NCBI RefSeq assembly: GCF_050920755.1
Contig: NZ_CP158480.1
Span: forward strand, 1,178,001 to 1,242,000
Length of the DNA: 64,000 bases
Direction of reading: 5' to 3'
From: Oligella sp050920755
GTDB taxonomy: Bacteria > Pseudomonadota > Gammaproteobacteria > Burkholderiales > Burkholderiaceae_B
Made by a program: the position numbers and the translations under genes. Under the pieces are notes generated by a model. The model saw only the letters and a program-made list of their open reading frames with translations, was not told the origin of the DNA and ran no database searches. Of the stretch, positions 27,197-35,286 are shown in pieces; within the stretch, counting starts at the first letter, position 1, and each line of letters opens with the position of its first letter.

Positions 27197-27420
27197 AGCG
27201 ACACTAAACAAAAAGGATTAAAAGGAACAGATTTAGGGCGAGCCGGTTAATCCATTAATACTAGTCGTTTTTGTTGACGATAGCAATTGAAGTTAACGCT
27301 TTTGTGAATTGATTTTATTAAAGATTTAAGCTATTATTAACAGCTTAGCTTAATTGCTGTCAATCGATGTGAATTGTGCGTATTTGATGATGCGATTCAC
27401 ATATCAACAATAGCAAAAAG

Positions 27421-27497
27421 CCCCCTGTAGCTCAGTTGGTTAGAGCAGAGGACTCATAATCCTTTGGTCGCCGGTTCAAGTCCGGCTGGGGGGACCA
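27421..27497 (+). tRNA. tRNA with CAT anticodon, Met or Ile2
   Basis: The 77-base cloverleaf has acceptor arm CCCCCTG / TGGGGGG, D arm AGCTC...GAGC, anticodon CAT at 27455-27457 in a GAGGA/TCCTT arm, T arm GCCGG-TTCAAGT-CCGGC and an encoded CCA end. Acceptor pairs C4-G69 and C5-G68 are the ones known to mark tRNA-Ile2 as substrate of TilS in E. coli, so lysidine-modified tRNA-Ile2 is the likelier identity. It is not the initiator, since C1 pairs with G72. Confidence 0.9.
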
Positions 27498-27709
27498 GTT
27501 GCCTATATTTCAATACATTCAATCTTATTCAAATAAACCTATTTTTTTAATTAAGTCCATGAATTAAAAGGACTTTTGGTCAGATTTCATATTCAATTTA
27601 ATTGACCTAAATACACCTGCAGCGACATAGTTTTGTAGGTATATTTGTAGGTATTTTTTCAAGATAAAAAAATACCTGAGTAAATCTAATAAGCGATATA
27701 AGATTTAGA
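27498..27709. other. Unassigned AT-rich sequence between the tRNA and an IS
   Basis: About 210 bases without a gene. It contains the repeated word GTAGGTAT (near 27640 and 27650) followed by a possible small hairpin with AATACC. Such sequence next to a tRNA 3' end is reminiscent of the left end of an integrated element, but no integrase or second attachment site is visible here. Confidence 0.35.
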
Positions 27710-28248
27710 TGTAATGACCCAGTAAAAACCTGCTCAGGTCTTAATTTGATATTATGGAGAAAATTTGACCATGAGTACAGAAATGAAGTCAGAGAATCGT
27801 TGTTGTTAACGGCAATGTAAAAATGACCTGGGAGGTGCGGACAAAAACTTGGACTATATTATGTCAGGTAGAGCATGTATACACACCAAGAAATGCTGAG
27901 AGCAGTTAAGCTTTATATACAATTAAATAAACGGACTGCATTAACAATCCAAACGCTAGGTTATCCTACAAAGAACACCTTGCGTAGTTGGTATAAAACT
28001 TATCTGCAATCTGGCGACTTGCCACAGGGGTATATACGTCACAAGCAGGTATTTACCGAACAACAAAAGGCTGAAGCGATACAACATTATGTTGAGAATG
28101 GTCGCTGTATGGCGCACACAATACGCTGTCTTGGCTATCCCTGTAAAGAGACATTGCGCAAATGGTGTAGCCATCCCCTAAATTAAGACAACAAGAAAGT
28201 AGAACTTTTTTGAACTTTACCGTAAACTTATTTCAAAGGAGTTTTACC

Positions 28249-28509
28249 ATGAGCAAACGTACTAGCGAAAGCCAAATCATCAGTATTCTTAAACAAGCCG
28301 AGGCAGGCACACCTGTTCAAGAGTTGTGCCGCCAAAATGGCATTGCCTCTGCGACTTTCTACAAATGGCGAGAACGTTATGGGGGCATGGAAGCCTCAGA
28401 TGTCAAACGACTAAAGAAACTTGAGGCTGAGAATCGTCGGCTCAAGCAGATGTATGCCGAGCTTAGTCTTAAATCCATGATGCAGGAAGAAATCATAAAA
28501 AAGCTGTAA
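28249..28509 (+). CDS. IS3-family transposase OrfA of innermost IS
   Basis: OrfA has 86 residues: a helix-turn-helix (SQIISILKQAEAGTPV to TFYKWRERYGG) and a leucine-zipper-like helix (LKKLEAENRRLKQMYAEL). The ATG at 28249 has AAAGGAG upstream. Near its end the run AAAAAAG (28497-28503) is a classical slippery heptamer for -1 frameshifting into orfB. Confidence 0.88.
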   Translation: MSKRTSESQIISILKQAEAGTPVQELCRQNGIASATFYKWRERYGGMEASDVKRLKKLEAENRRLKQMYAELSLKSMMQEEIIKKL

Positions 28510-29339
28510 AACCCGTCCAAGAACGCAAGCATTGGGTTCATGAGCTACGGGTTAAGTTTACTGCCAGTATTGCCTTATGCTGTGAGGTGGCGGGTATCAG
28601 TCGTACAGCCTTTTATTATGAGAAGCGCTTACCAGATGATACCGAGGTTTCGGAGGTGCTCACCGATGTCTCAGAAAAGCATCCTCGTTGGGGATTTATG
28701 AAATGTTTTAAAAGGATTCGACACATGGGCTACCCTTGGAACCATAAACGTGTACATCGTGTGTATACACAGCTTAAACTGAATCTAAAGAGCAAACGCA
28801 AACAACGATTACCTGCTCGTGAACCATTGCCGTTACAAGCACCGGAACGAGCCAATCAGTGTTGGTCAATGGACTTTATGAGTGACAGTCTAGAGAACCG
28901 GGTACGCTTTAGAACCCTTAATGTGATGGATGACTATAATCGCCAAGCCTTAGGGATTGAGGTCAGTGTCGGTATGCCAACGAGTAAAGTGATTTATTAC
29001 CTAGATCGCATTGCCGAGTTACACGGTTATCCAGAGCGAATTAGGGTAGATAATGGCACAGAGTTTACCTCACATCAGTTCGTCAACTGGGCAAAGCAGC
29101 ACGGCATTTACATTGATTATATTGAGCCCGGATGTCCTTACCAAAATGGCTTTATTGAGCGATTTAATAGGACATACCGTAATGAGGTTTTAGGGTGTTA
29201 CCTCTTTAAGACGCTTAAACAGGTTAAACAACTGACTGAAGAATGGTTAACTGTTTATAATACACAAAGACCCCATGATGCACTGAAGGGACTAACCCCT
29301 TTAATGTACAAACAAAAGCATTCCGTTTCTACTTTGTAG
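28500..29339 (+). CDS. IS3-family transposase OrfB, made by -1 frameshift
   Basis: OrfB is read from the -1 frame after the slippery site at 28497-28503 (next residues KAVKPVQERKHW). The rve-type integrase core has catalytic aspartates in CWSMDFMSD and RVDNGTEF and the glutamate in NGFIERFNRTYR. About 279 residues. The frame is intact to the stop at 29339, so the element may still be active. Confidence 0.88.
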   Translation, partial: KAVKPVQERKHWVHELRVKFTASIALCCEVAGISRTAFYYEKRLPDDTEVSEVLTDVSEKHPRWGFMKCFKRIRHMGYPWNHKRVHRVYTQLKLNLKSKRKQRLPAREPLPLQAPERANQCWSMDFMSDSLENRVRFRTLNVMDDYNRQALGIEVSVGMPTSKVIYYLDRIAELHGYPERIRVDNGTEFTSHQFVNWAKQHGIYIDYIEPGCPYQNGFIERFNRTYRNEVLGCYLFKTLKQVKQLTEEWLTVYNTQRPHDALKGLTPLMYKQKHSVSTL

Positions 29340-30704
29340 CTGTACTAAAAATGGGATGGGTACAATGGTTGTATGAGAAGTACCCTGAACTATATCCATC
29401 ACGCAAAAGTATTACTAAGAAAAAACGTTTTAGCCAGCAACAGAAAACTCAAGCTGTGATTAATCTTCAGACCCGAGAAAAATCAGCAAAAAGAGTCGCC
29501 ACTGAGGTTGGTGTTAGTCGTACAACGCTTTATCATTGGAGAGATAAACTATTGACCGATAAGGAGTTGTATGCGATGTCAAAACCAAGCAATGACAGCA
29601 AAAACACGCAGCTAGATGAGTTACTGAAAGAAAAACTTGAGTTAGAGAAAAAAATTTATCAACTCCGCTTGGAGCATGATATCTTACTGCAGACACATGA
29701 ACTGTTAAAAAAAGACCGGGGTATCAATCCAAGAAAGCTGACAAATCGGGAAAAAACTCAGCTGGTTGATACCCTAAAAACTCACTACCCTTTATCTATT
29801 TTATTGCCGGCGTTAATGCTAGCCAGAAGCTCTTATTTTTACCATAAAGCCAGGTTGAGATTAGGTGATAAGTACGCAGATGTCAGAGAGCAAATTAAAA
29901 AAATATTTGTTGAAAACTATGAATGTTACGGCTACAGGAGAATAACCGGTGCTTTGAAAAATCAGCAAACCGTTATTTCAGAAAAGGTCGTGCGACGCCT
30001 GATGGCAGAGGCCAACCTAAAAGTTATCATTCACCGGAAAAAGAGATTTAATGCTTATAGTGGTGAAATTAGTCCTGCACCGGAAAACTTATTAAATCGA
30101 GATTTTGCATCCAAAGCTCCTAACGAGAAATGGTTAACAGATATCACTGAAATTCGTATACCGGCAGGTAAGGTGTATTTATCCGCCTTAGTTGATTGTT
30201 ATGATGGCTTGATTACCAGCCGGTCGTTAGGAACCGGTCCTAACGCAACGTTAGTTAATTCGATGTTAAAGACAGCTATTTCTACACTCAATGCGAAAGA
30301 AAAACCGATGATACACAGTGATCGTGGCACACATTATCGTTGGCCTGAATGGATAAAGGTCGTCAATCAGGCAGGACTTGTACGCTCGATGTCACGCAAA
30401 GGTTGTTCGCCGGATAATGCAGCTTGTGAAGGTTTTTTTGGTCGCTTTAAGAATGAGTTTTTATACCATCGTGATTGGAGCCATGTTTCTATACCTGAAA
30501 TCATCGAGCAAGTTGATACCTACATTCACTGGTACAATAAACAACGAATTAAAAAATCTTTAGGCTATAGAAGTCCCATCAAATATCGTCAAGATATGGG
30601 GTTCATCGTATAATCAACCAGTCTAAGAAAACGTCCGCACCTCCAGGGGGTCAAAATTCAATTGCCATTGACATCGTTGGACAGCTAAGCGTAAAAGTGC
30701 GTTA

Positions 30705-30959
30705 GTGTTAGATATTTTTAAAGGTATAACCACCGTTTCGGAAGCAAGTCGGGCCTATGACTTATCCCCTTCCGAGATTGAAGGGTGGATTGAGGAGGCC
30801 ACCGGGGGCATGGAGAATGCCCTACGAGTTAAACCTCACGATATTCGAGAGCAATATGAGCGTAAGGTGAAAGATCTACAAGAAGCCTATGGTGAGGCGA
30901 TGTTGGAGATACGTGCCGGAAAAAAGTTGCAATCCCTGTTGGACGAGGAAGAGAAATGA
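30705..30959 (+). pseudogene. OrfA remnant of the outer IS3 element
   Basis: The visible 84 residues (helix-turn-helix TVSEASRAYDLSPSEIEGW, then a coiled-coil helix) are the C-terminal part of OrfA. The N-terminal part lies left of the nested IS, beginning at the ATG at 27771 (MSTEMKSENR), where the frame is broken after 12 codons. In-frame sequence resembling RWTAKRKSAL precedes 30705 but is closed by a stop. OrfA is therefore destroyed. Its TGA overlaps the orfB start (ATGA at 30956). Confidence 0.7.
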
Positions 30960-31783
30960 TTGAAGCCATCCGGCAGGGATTAAAAGAGGATGGCTATGAG
31001 GTATCCATTGCGAAGCTGTGTCGCTGGTTTAACGTCCCGCGACGGACTTTCTACTATCAGCCCGTTAAGAAATCCACGCCCAAACTCCAAGCGCGTTTGG
31101 TAAGCCCTATTAAACAGCTGATTGAGGAGAATCCTTCCTACGGCTATCGAACGGTGGCAGCCCTTCTTAGGTTTAATAAAAACACGGTGCAGCGTATTTT
31201 TCAACTTAAGGGTTGGCAGGTTAGAAAACGTTCAGTCGGCTTTAGGCCACGTGTTGATGTGAGCCCCTCAAAGGCTGCGTCTCTGAATGAACGGTGGGCA
31301 ACAGACCTTTGTCGTGTGTGGACAGGTCGTGATGGTTGGGCAAGCTTAGCGCTCGTGATTGACTGCCATAACCGAGAGTTGATTGGATGGCATTTATCCC
31401 GTCATGGCAAAGCGCACATGGCAAGTAACGCCTTAGAACAAGCGTTGATTACTCGCTTTGGAACACTAGGCCGAATAACCCAACCCCTGATTTTACGCTC
31501 AGATAACGGCCTGATCTTTACCTCTAAGCACTATACCTCTTTGGTTAAAAGCTATGGCTTACGACAGGAATTTATCCTGCCACATTGCCCTCAACAGAAT
31601 GGACTGATTGAACGTTTTATTCGTACGCTCAAAGAGCAATGTGTACATCGGCAGCGTTTTGAGAGCATACAACATGCCAATCGAGTGTTAGCGGACTGGA
31701 TCGGGTTTTACAACCATCAACGCCCACACCAGTCCTTGGGTATGAAGTCACCCGTTGAAGTCAGAGAGGCTTTAGCGGTATAA
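30956..31783 (+). CDS. OrfB transposase of the outer IS3 element
   Basis: 275 residues with an N-terminal HTH_21-like region (SYGYRTVAALLRFNKNTVQ) and an integrase core: aspartates in ERWATDLCRVW and LRSDNGLIF, glutamate in NGLIERFIRTLKEQ. The reading frame is intact, but orfA is broken upstream, so this copy could only move with help in trans. Confidence 0.85.
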   Translation: MIEAIRQGLKEDGYEVSIAKLCRWFNVPRRTFYYQPVKKSTPKLQARLVSPIKQLIEENPSYGYRTVAALLRFNKNTVQRIFQLKGWQVRKRSVGFRPRVDVSPSKAASLNERWATDLCRVWTGRDGWASLALVIDCHNRELIGWHLSRHGKAHMASNALEQALITRFGTLGRITQPLILRSDNGLIFTSKHYTSLVKSYGLRQEFILPHCPQQNGLIERFIRTLKEQCVHRQRFESIQHANRVLADWIGFYNHQRPHQSLGMKSPVEVREALAV

Positions 31784-31815
31784 GGTGAGCAGAAAGTGCA
31801 GGGTCATTACATCCG

Positions 31816-32031
31816 GTGTCAGCCAAGCGTTTAGAACAGGCACAGCGTTATTATCAGCGCTATGGATCTTGGGTTTTGTTGTTGTCTTGGTTACCGATTA
31901 TCGGTGATCCAATCACTCTTGTAGCAGGGGTGCTTAAGGAAAGTTTTTATCGCTTTCTTATTCTCGTCACCCTGGCAAAAACCGGTCGTTATATCATCAT
32001 CAGCTTAGCCTATTATTATTCACTCACCTAG
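31816..32031 (+). pseudogene. YqaA (DedA-like) membrane protein, 5' half missing
   Basis: The 71 residues (RYYQRYGSWVLLLSWLPIIG and GDPITLVAGVLKESFYRF) match the C-terminal half of YqaA-type SNARE-associated/DedA membrane proteins, which are about 140 residues long. The frame opens only five bases behind the right end of the outer IS. The missing N-terminal half is not found on the far side of the IS nest, so sequence was lost and not merely interrupted. Confidence 0.7.
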
Positions 32032-32042
32032 GAAAGTGCATT

Positions 32043-32744
32043 ATGTCCACTGCAAGTATACAAAACCTGTTATTTGAAAATCAGGATTTGACCTATGCCG
32101 AATTTCAAAGCAAATTAGTGCCGACCCTTGCGCCGGAGTTGTTTATTGGAGTGCGTGTGCCGCAATTGCGTCGTCTCGCTAAGAGCTTAAGTAGTGAGGC
32201 GTCACAGCAATTTTTACAAAGTTTGCCGCATCAATACTATGATGAAAATATGCTGCATGCCATTTTAATATCTGAGTTCAAGGATTTTGAAGCTTGTTTG
32301 GTCGCAGTAGAGGACTTTTTGCCCTTTGTTGATAATTGGGCGGTTTGTGATATTTTGTCGCCTAAGGTTTTTAAGAAAAATAGAGCGGCATTATTGGCTA
32401 GAATAACTCACTGGGCGACTTCAGTGATTGATTATCAGCAGCGCTTTGCCATTATCATGTTAATGAGCCATTTTCTGGATGAGGATTTTAAGCCCGAGTA
32501 TTTAGCGATAGCCGCAGCGATCCGATCGGATCATTACTATGTCAATATGGGCATTGCGTGGTTTTTTGCGACCGCCTTAGCTAAACAATGGGATACGACG
32601 ATTAGCTATCTTGAGGGGCAGCGTCTAAGTCCTCAGGTGCATAATAAAGCCATTCAAAAAGCTCGTGAAAGCTTTCGTATTACAGCGGAGCAAAAACACT
32701 ATCTGGCGAGTTTAAGACAGACGATTAAAAAAATCCCAAATTAA
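32043..32744 (+). CDS. AlkD-like DNA alkylation repair protein
   Basis: The 233-residue helical-repeat protein resembles the AlkD/DNA alkylation repair family, DNA glycosylases that remove positively charged alkylated bases. Landmarks are GVRVPQLRRLAKSL, the HEAT-like ENMLHAILISEFKD, FVDNWAVCDILSPKVF and YVNMGIAWFFATALAKQW. Several members of this family in Bacteroidetes and Firmicutes have unproven activity, so function is by homology. Its last 33 bases overlap the convergent esterase gene. Confidence 0.82.
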   Translation: MSTASIQNLLFENQDLTYAEFQSKLVPTLAPELFIGVRVPQLRRLAKSLSSEASQQFLQSLPHQYYDENMLHAILISEFKDFEACLVAVEDFLPFVDNWAVCDILSPKVFKKNRAALLARITHWATSVIDYQQRFAIIMLMSHFLDEDFKPEYLAIAAAIRSDHYYVNMGIAWFFATALAKQWDTTISYLEGQRLSPQVHNKAIQKARESFRITAEQKHYLASLRQTIKKIPN

Positions 32745-33761
32745 GTAACTGGCCATTGGACCATGAGCGGAATTAAAGGGATATTTTTCATTACCGCCGG
32801 ACCACGCATGCTTTAAATGCTTAACTTTAATCACCTCCAGTACCGGTTGCTTATCTTGTTTATATTCGCTGAGGGTATATTCCTGTGCCGTGCCACTCAG
32901 GTGCTTGTGAAGGGTAGTTTTACTATCGGTAGTCAAGTGATTCAGATATAAAAACTGCTTTGTTAAGCCATCGGTGTTGCTGCTATTGACCACCTCATCT
33001 TCCATACCGTGGATAATCAGCGCCGGGATTTGATGCGCTTTGGGTTGGGCAAAGCCTCGCAAATAGGAAATCAGCTCCTCATCACTATCGTTAAATGGTT
33101 TTTTTAAAATATCTAAGCCACTCTTAATGCCCTGTGCCTTACCGATGACGGGGCCACTGTGGAGTGCCGCGGCACGTATCTGCTCCGGAAAGTAGGCAGC
33201 CAATATCGAAGCCATCCCGGTACCGGCAGACATACCGGCTACATAGACACGGCTCGCATCTAAACCATGCATCAACAAGGTGCTATGAATGATATTCATA
33301 ATGCTATGTGCTTCAGCCATTCCCTTGGAATCCTCTAAATCAAACCAACGCCAACATTTACCCAAGTTGTGAGCGATACTTTGTTGAGGGTAAAGCACCA
33401 CAAAGCCTTCCTGATCGGCTAATTGGTTCATGCGCGTACCGGCTGCGAAGTCATGGGCATTTTGCGTGCAACCATGCAGCATCACAACGAGCGGCATGCC
33501 TTTAGTATCAGGACGTTCAGCCGTGGGAGCAGGGGTATAAATAAAGTAGTCCAACTTTGCAACAAGTTTAGTGCGGCTAAAGGCGGGTGCGATGTAAATA
33601 TGGCTTTTCCACTCGCCACGCGCAGGCTCTTCGCTTACGGGATCTATGGTATCAAGGGGTGTTGCGGCATTTTTGCTACGGAGTTTTTGCCTGATCGAGG
33701 TAAAGACATTTTTTATTCTGCTAATGCCCGTGGTGATCATCGAAGAAAAGTTATTTGCCAT
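32712..33761 (-). CDS. PHB-depolymerase-family esterase, copy 1
   Basis: An alpha/beta hydrolase of 349 residues of the poly(3-hydroxybutyrate) depolymerase / LpqC family. The oxyanion region is MLHGCTQNAHDFAAGTRM, the serine nucleophile lies in VAGMSAGTGMAS, the acid in IIHGMEDEVVN and the histidine in KHAWSGGNEKYPF. There is no signal peptide; the first 45 residues are amphipathic and basic. It may act on intracellular polyester or on short esters. Two paralogues lie at 35258 and 44271. Confidence 0.85.
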   Translation of the reverse strand: MANNFSSMITTGISRIKNVFTSIRQKLRSKNAATPLDTIDPVSEEPARGEWKSHIYIAPAFSRTKLVAKLDYFIYTPAPTAERPDTKGMPLVVMLHGCTQNAHDFAAGTRMNQLADQEGFVVLYPQQSIAHNLGKCWRWFDLEDSKGMAEAHSIMNIIHSTLLMHGLDASRVYVAGMSAGTGMASILAAYFPEQIRAAALHSGPVIGKAQGIKSGLDILKKPFNDSDEELISYLRGFAQPKAHQIPALIIHGMEDEVVNSSNTDGLTKQFLYLNHLTTDSKTTLHKHLSGTAQEYTLSEYKQDKQPVLEVIKVKHLKHAWSGGNEKYPFNSAHGPMASYLIWDFFNRLS

Positions 33762-33955
33762 GATAGTTGCATACGATAGATGGGATAAGTCATTTTAACA
33801 ACCCCCTGACGGTAGGACATTTTTGCTGTTAAAAATGATTGAAACTAATTCTTTCAAAGCTATGGCAACTACTAATAAAAGTAAATTTCTAAGCGCAAGC
33901 AGAAGGGATTTGTTAAAGTTAAACTAGTTTAATAACAGGCCATAGGGGAGAGTCC

Positions 33956-34822
33956 ATGAGATCAGCGAATTATTTTTTCAAAGAGGATGAACTCATTGAT
34001 CAGCAGTTTAAGGTAAAGTCCTTTTTATCGATTAATGACTATGCCCAAACTTACCGCGTGCGTAATCAGGATTTTGAGGCTAAGGTATTAAAGCTGTTTT
34101 TAGCCGATGCCGATGATGAGCTTGCAGTTCTCGAACGCTTGGATAATCCTCATGTGGTAAAGCTCGATAAGGTCGGGCAGTTGCATATCGATGGTAGCGA
34201 CTATCGCTATGCAATCTTGGATTTTGTGAATGGCGACAGTATTTTCGATCGCACCGAGCGCCGGGAAATGCTCTCCTTGATTGGTTCTTATAATGTCTTT
34301 CTGGGTATTGTTAATGCCTTGATTTATTTACGACGTTTACATCCTGCGGTAAATCATTACCGGATTTTGCCGAAAAATATTATTCTTAATCTGGCGATAA
34401 ATGCTTTTGCACCGGTTTTGGCGAATTTCAGTTTTAGTGGTGCTAAGGGTATTCACTATACGCCGGATGAGTTATTTTTTGTGGCACCGGAAATGCTTCA
34501 AGAGCAAAGAAATGAGAGCACGGATCTTTATTCTGCCGCTGCGATTTATTACTATTTGCTGCACGGCTACGCGCCTTTTTCAAAGGAGATGAATGAGCCC
34601 GCTTTGCAAGCCATGCCATTTGAAGAGGCTTTGTTAAAGAAAAAGCAGGATTTAGTGAGTTTTCATGTGGATTTATATGACTCCACACGTTATATCATCA
34701 GTAAAGCCATGCATCCGGATCCGGCACAACGCTATCAGGATCCGGCAGAGATTCGTCGAGATTTATATAGGGATCCTCATGATAGCTGTTTTACCGAGTG
34801 GTTAGCAGCACTATCGTTTTAA
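33956..34822 (+). CDS. Protein kinase homologue lacking catalytic residues (pseudokinase)
   Basis: The 288-residue protein has the layout of a Ser/Thr protein kinase but has lost key residues. Lysine 46 in AKVLKLF corresponds to the ATP-binding lysine. The catalytic loop reads HYRILPKN (134-141) instead of HRDLKPxN, so the catalytic aspartate is arginine 136. The DFG motif reads NFS (157-159). The APE motif is kept (FVAPEM, 177-179). It has no extra domain or membrane helix. A scaffold or sensor role is inference. An AGGGGAG precedes the ATG. The neighbours are two esterases and a small membrane protein. Confidence 0.75.
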   Translation: MRSANYFFKEDELIDQQFKVKSFLSINDYAQTYRVRNQDFEAKVLKLFLADADDELAVLERLDNPHVVKLDKVGQLHIDGSDYRYAILDFVNGDSIFDRTERREMLSLIGSYNVFLGIVNALIYLRRLHPAVNHYRILPKNIILNLAINAFAPVLANFSFSGAKGIHYTPDELFFVAPEMLQEQRNESTDLYSAAAIYYYLLHGYAPFSKEMNEPALQAMPFEEALLKKKQDLVSFHVDLYDSTRYIISKAMHPDPAQRYQDPAEIRRDLYRDPHDSCFTEWLAALSF

Positions 34823-34884
34823 AATTTAGCTTTGTTGTAGAGGCTGTTCGATGAGGTTTGAAGAGCTTATTTTTTAGGAAATCG

Positions 34885-35286
34885 ATGGAAGAGCATGCGC
34901 AGAAATTAGGGTTCTGGATAAGTCTTTATTGTGTGACGGCGATTATTGCCGGGTTAGGAGCATTTTTATTTGGGCTGATTGGTCTTAAAAATTTATCCGC
35001 TGCACCGGAAGGCTTTACCTTATTGATTACTTTATTATTTATCACTGCTTTAATTAATTTTTTCTTAGTCTATCGCCTGATGGGCGTTAAAAGGCCGTCG
35101 ACGATTTATATGGTTTGGGCGTTTGAATCGTTAAATATTATTTTGACGCTTTTCGGTCTAGCCGTAGCAGCGCCACAAGCGATACTTTATTTGCTGATTA
35201 GGGGCGCTTTTTTAGGGTATTTTATTTTATCGAAGCGGGTCAAGGCACTATATCACTTCAACCTTGACGCGACAGATGGCGTTTAA
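34885..35286 (+). CDS. Small integral membrane protein, four helices
   Basis: I do not recognise the family. The product (133 residues from the ATG at 34885, which has AGGAA upstream; the frame opens at a TTG at 34858) has four hydrophobic segments, near residues 10-35, 45-65, 75-95 and 96-115. It ends in a short polar tail. It follows the pseudokinase by about 60 bases and may be co-transcribed. Its end overlaps the convergent esterase gene by 29 bases. Confidence 0.65.
   Translation: MEEHAQKLGFWISLYCVTAIIAGLGAFLFGLIGLKNLSAAPEGFTLLITLLFITALINFFLVYRLMGVKRPSTIYMVWAFESLNIILTLFGLAVAAPQAILYLLIRGAFLGYFILSKRVKALYHFNLDATDGV

Larger units (their letters stand above)
28166..29364 (+). mobile_element. 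Innermost IS3-family element, 1199 bp
   Basis: The left end TGTAGCCATCCCCT and the inverted right end TGTACCCATCCCAT match closely. ATGG flanks both sides as target duplication (28162-28165 and 29365-29368). Removing the element plus one ATGG restores the surrounding transposase frame exactly, which fixes both ends. Confidence 0.88.
27875..30613 (+). pseudogene. IS150-like transposase split by an inserted IS3 element
   Basis: The 5' part runs from the ATG at 27875 to tryptophan 97 (28163-28165). The 3' part resumes at 29369 in the same frame and ends at 30613. Joined across a 4-bp target duplication (ATGG) the product would be about 512 residues: helix-turn-helix repeats at the N-terminus, then an IS3-type integrase core with aspartates in WLTDITEIR and IHSDRGTHY and glutamate in ACEGFFGRFKNEF. 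All catalytic residues are kept, so the break is recent. Confidence 0.85.
27824..30653 (+). mobile_element. IS3-family (IS150-like) element nested in the outer IS
   Basis: Ends begin TGACCTGGGAGGTGCGGAC on the left and, inverted, TGACCCCCTGGAGGTGCGGAC-like on the right, giving 5'-TG...CA-3'. AAA flanks both ends as a 3-bp target duplication (27821-27823 and 30654-30656). It contains one long transposase frame, itself split by another IS at 28166-29364. Confidence 0.8.
27710..31811 (+). mobile_element. Outer IS3-family element, interrupted by two nested ISs
   Basis: Terminal repeats TGTAATGACCC at 27710-27720 and its inverse at 31801-31811 bound the element. It carries orfA and orfB on the plus strand. 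A second IS (27824-30653) is inserted in orfA; without it the element is about 1.27 kb. The bases next to the two ends do not match (AGA and TCC), so there is no target duplication, and the right end abuts a truncated yqaA. A deletion or recombination after insertion is likely. Confidence 0.75.

Noticed and set aside
27707..31814. 3-bp target duplication for the outer IS3 element
   Set aside because: The bases outside the ends are AGA and TCC, which do not match.
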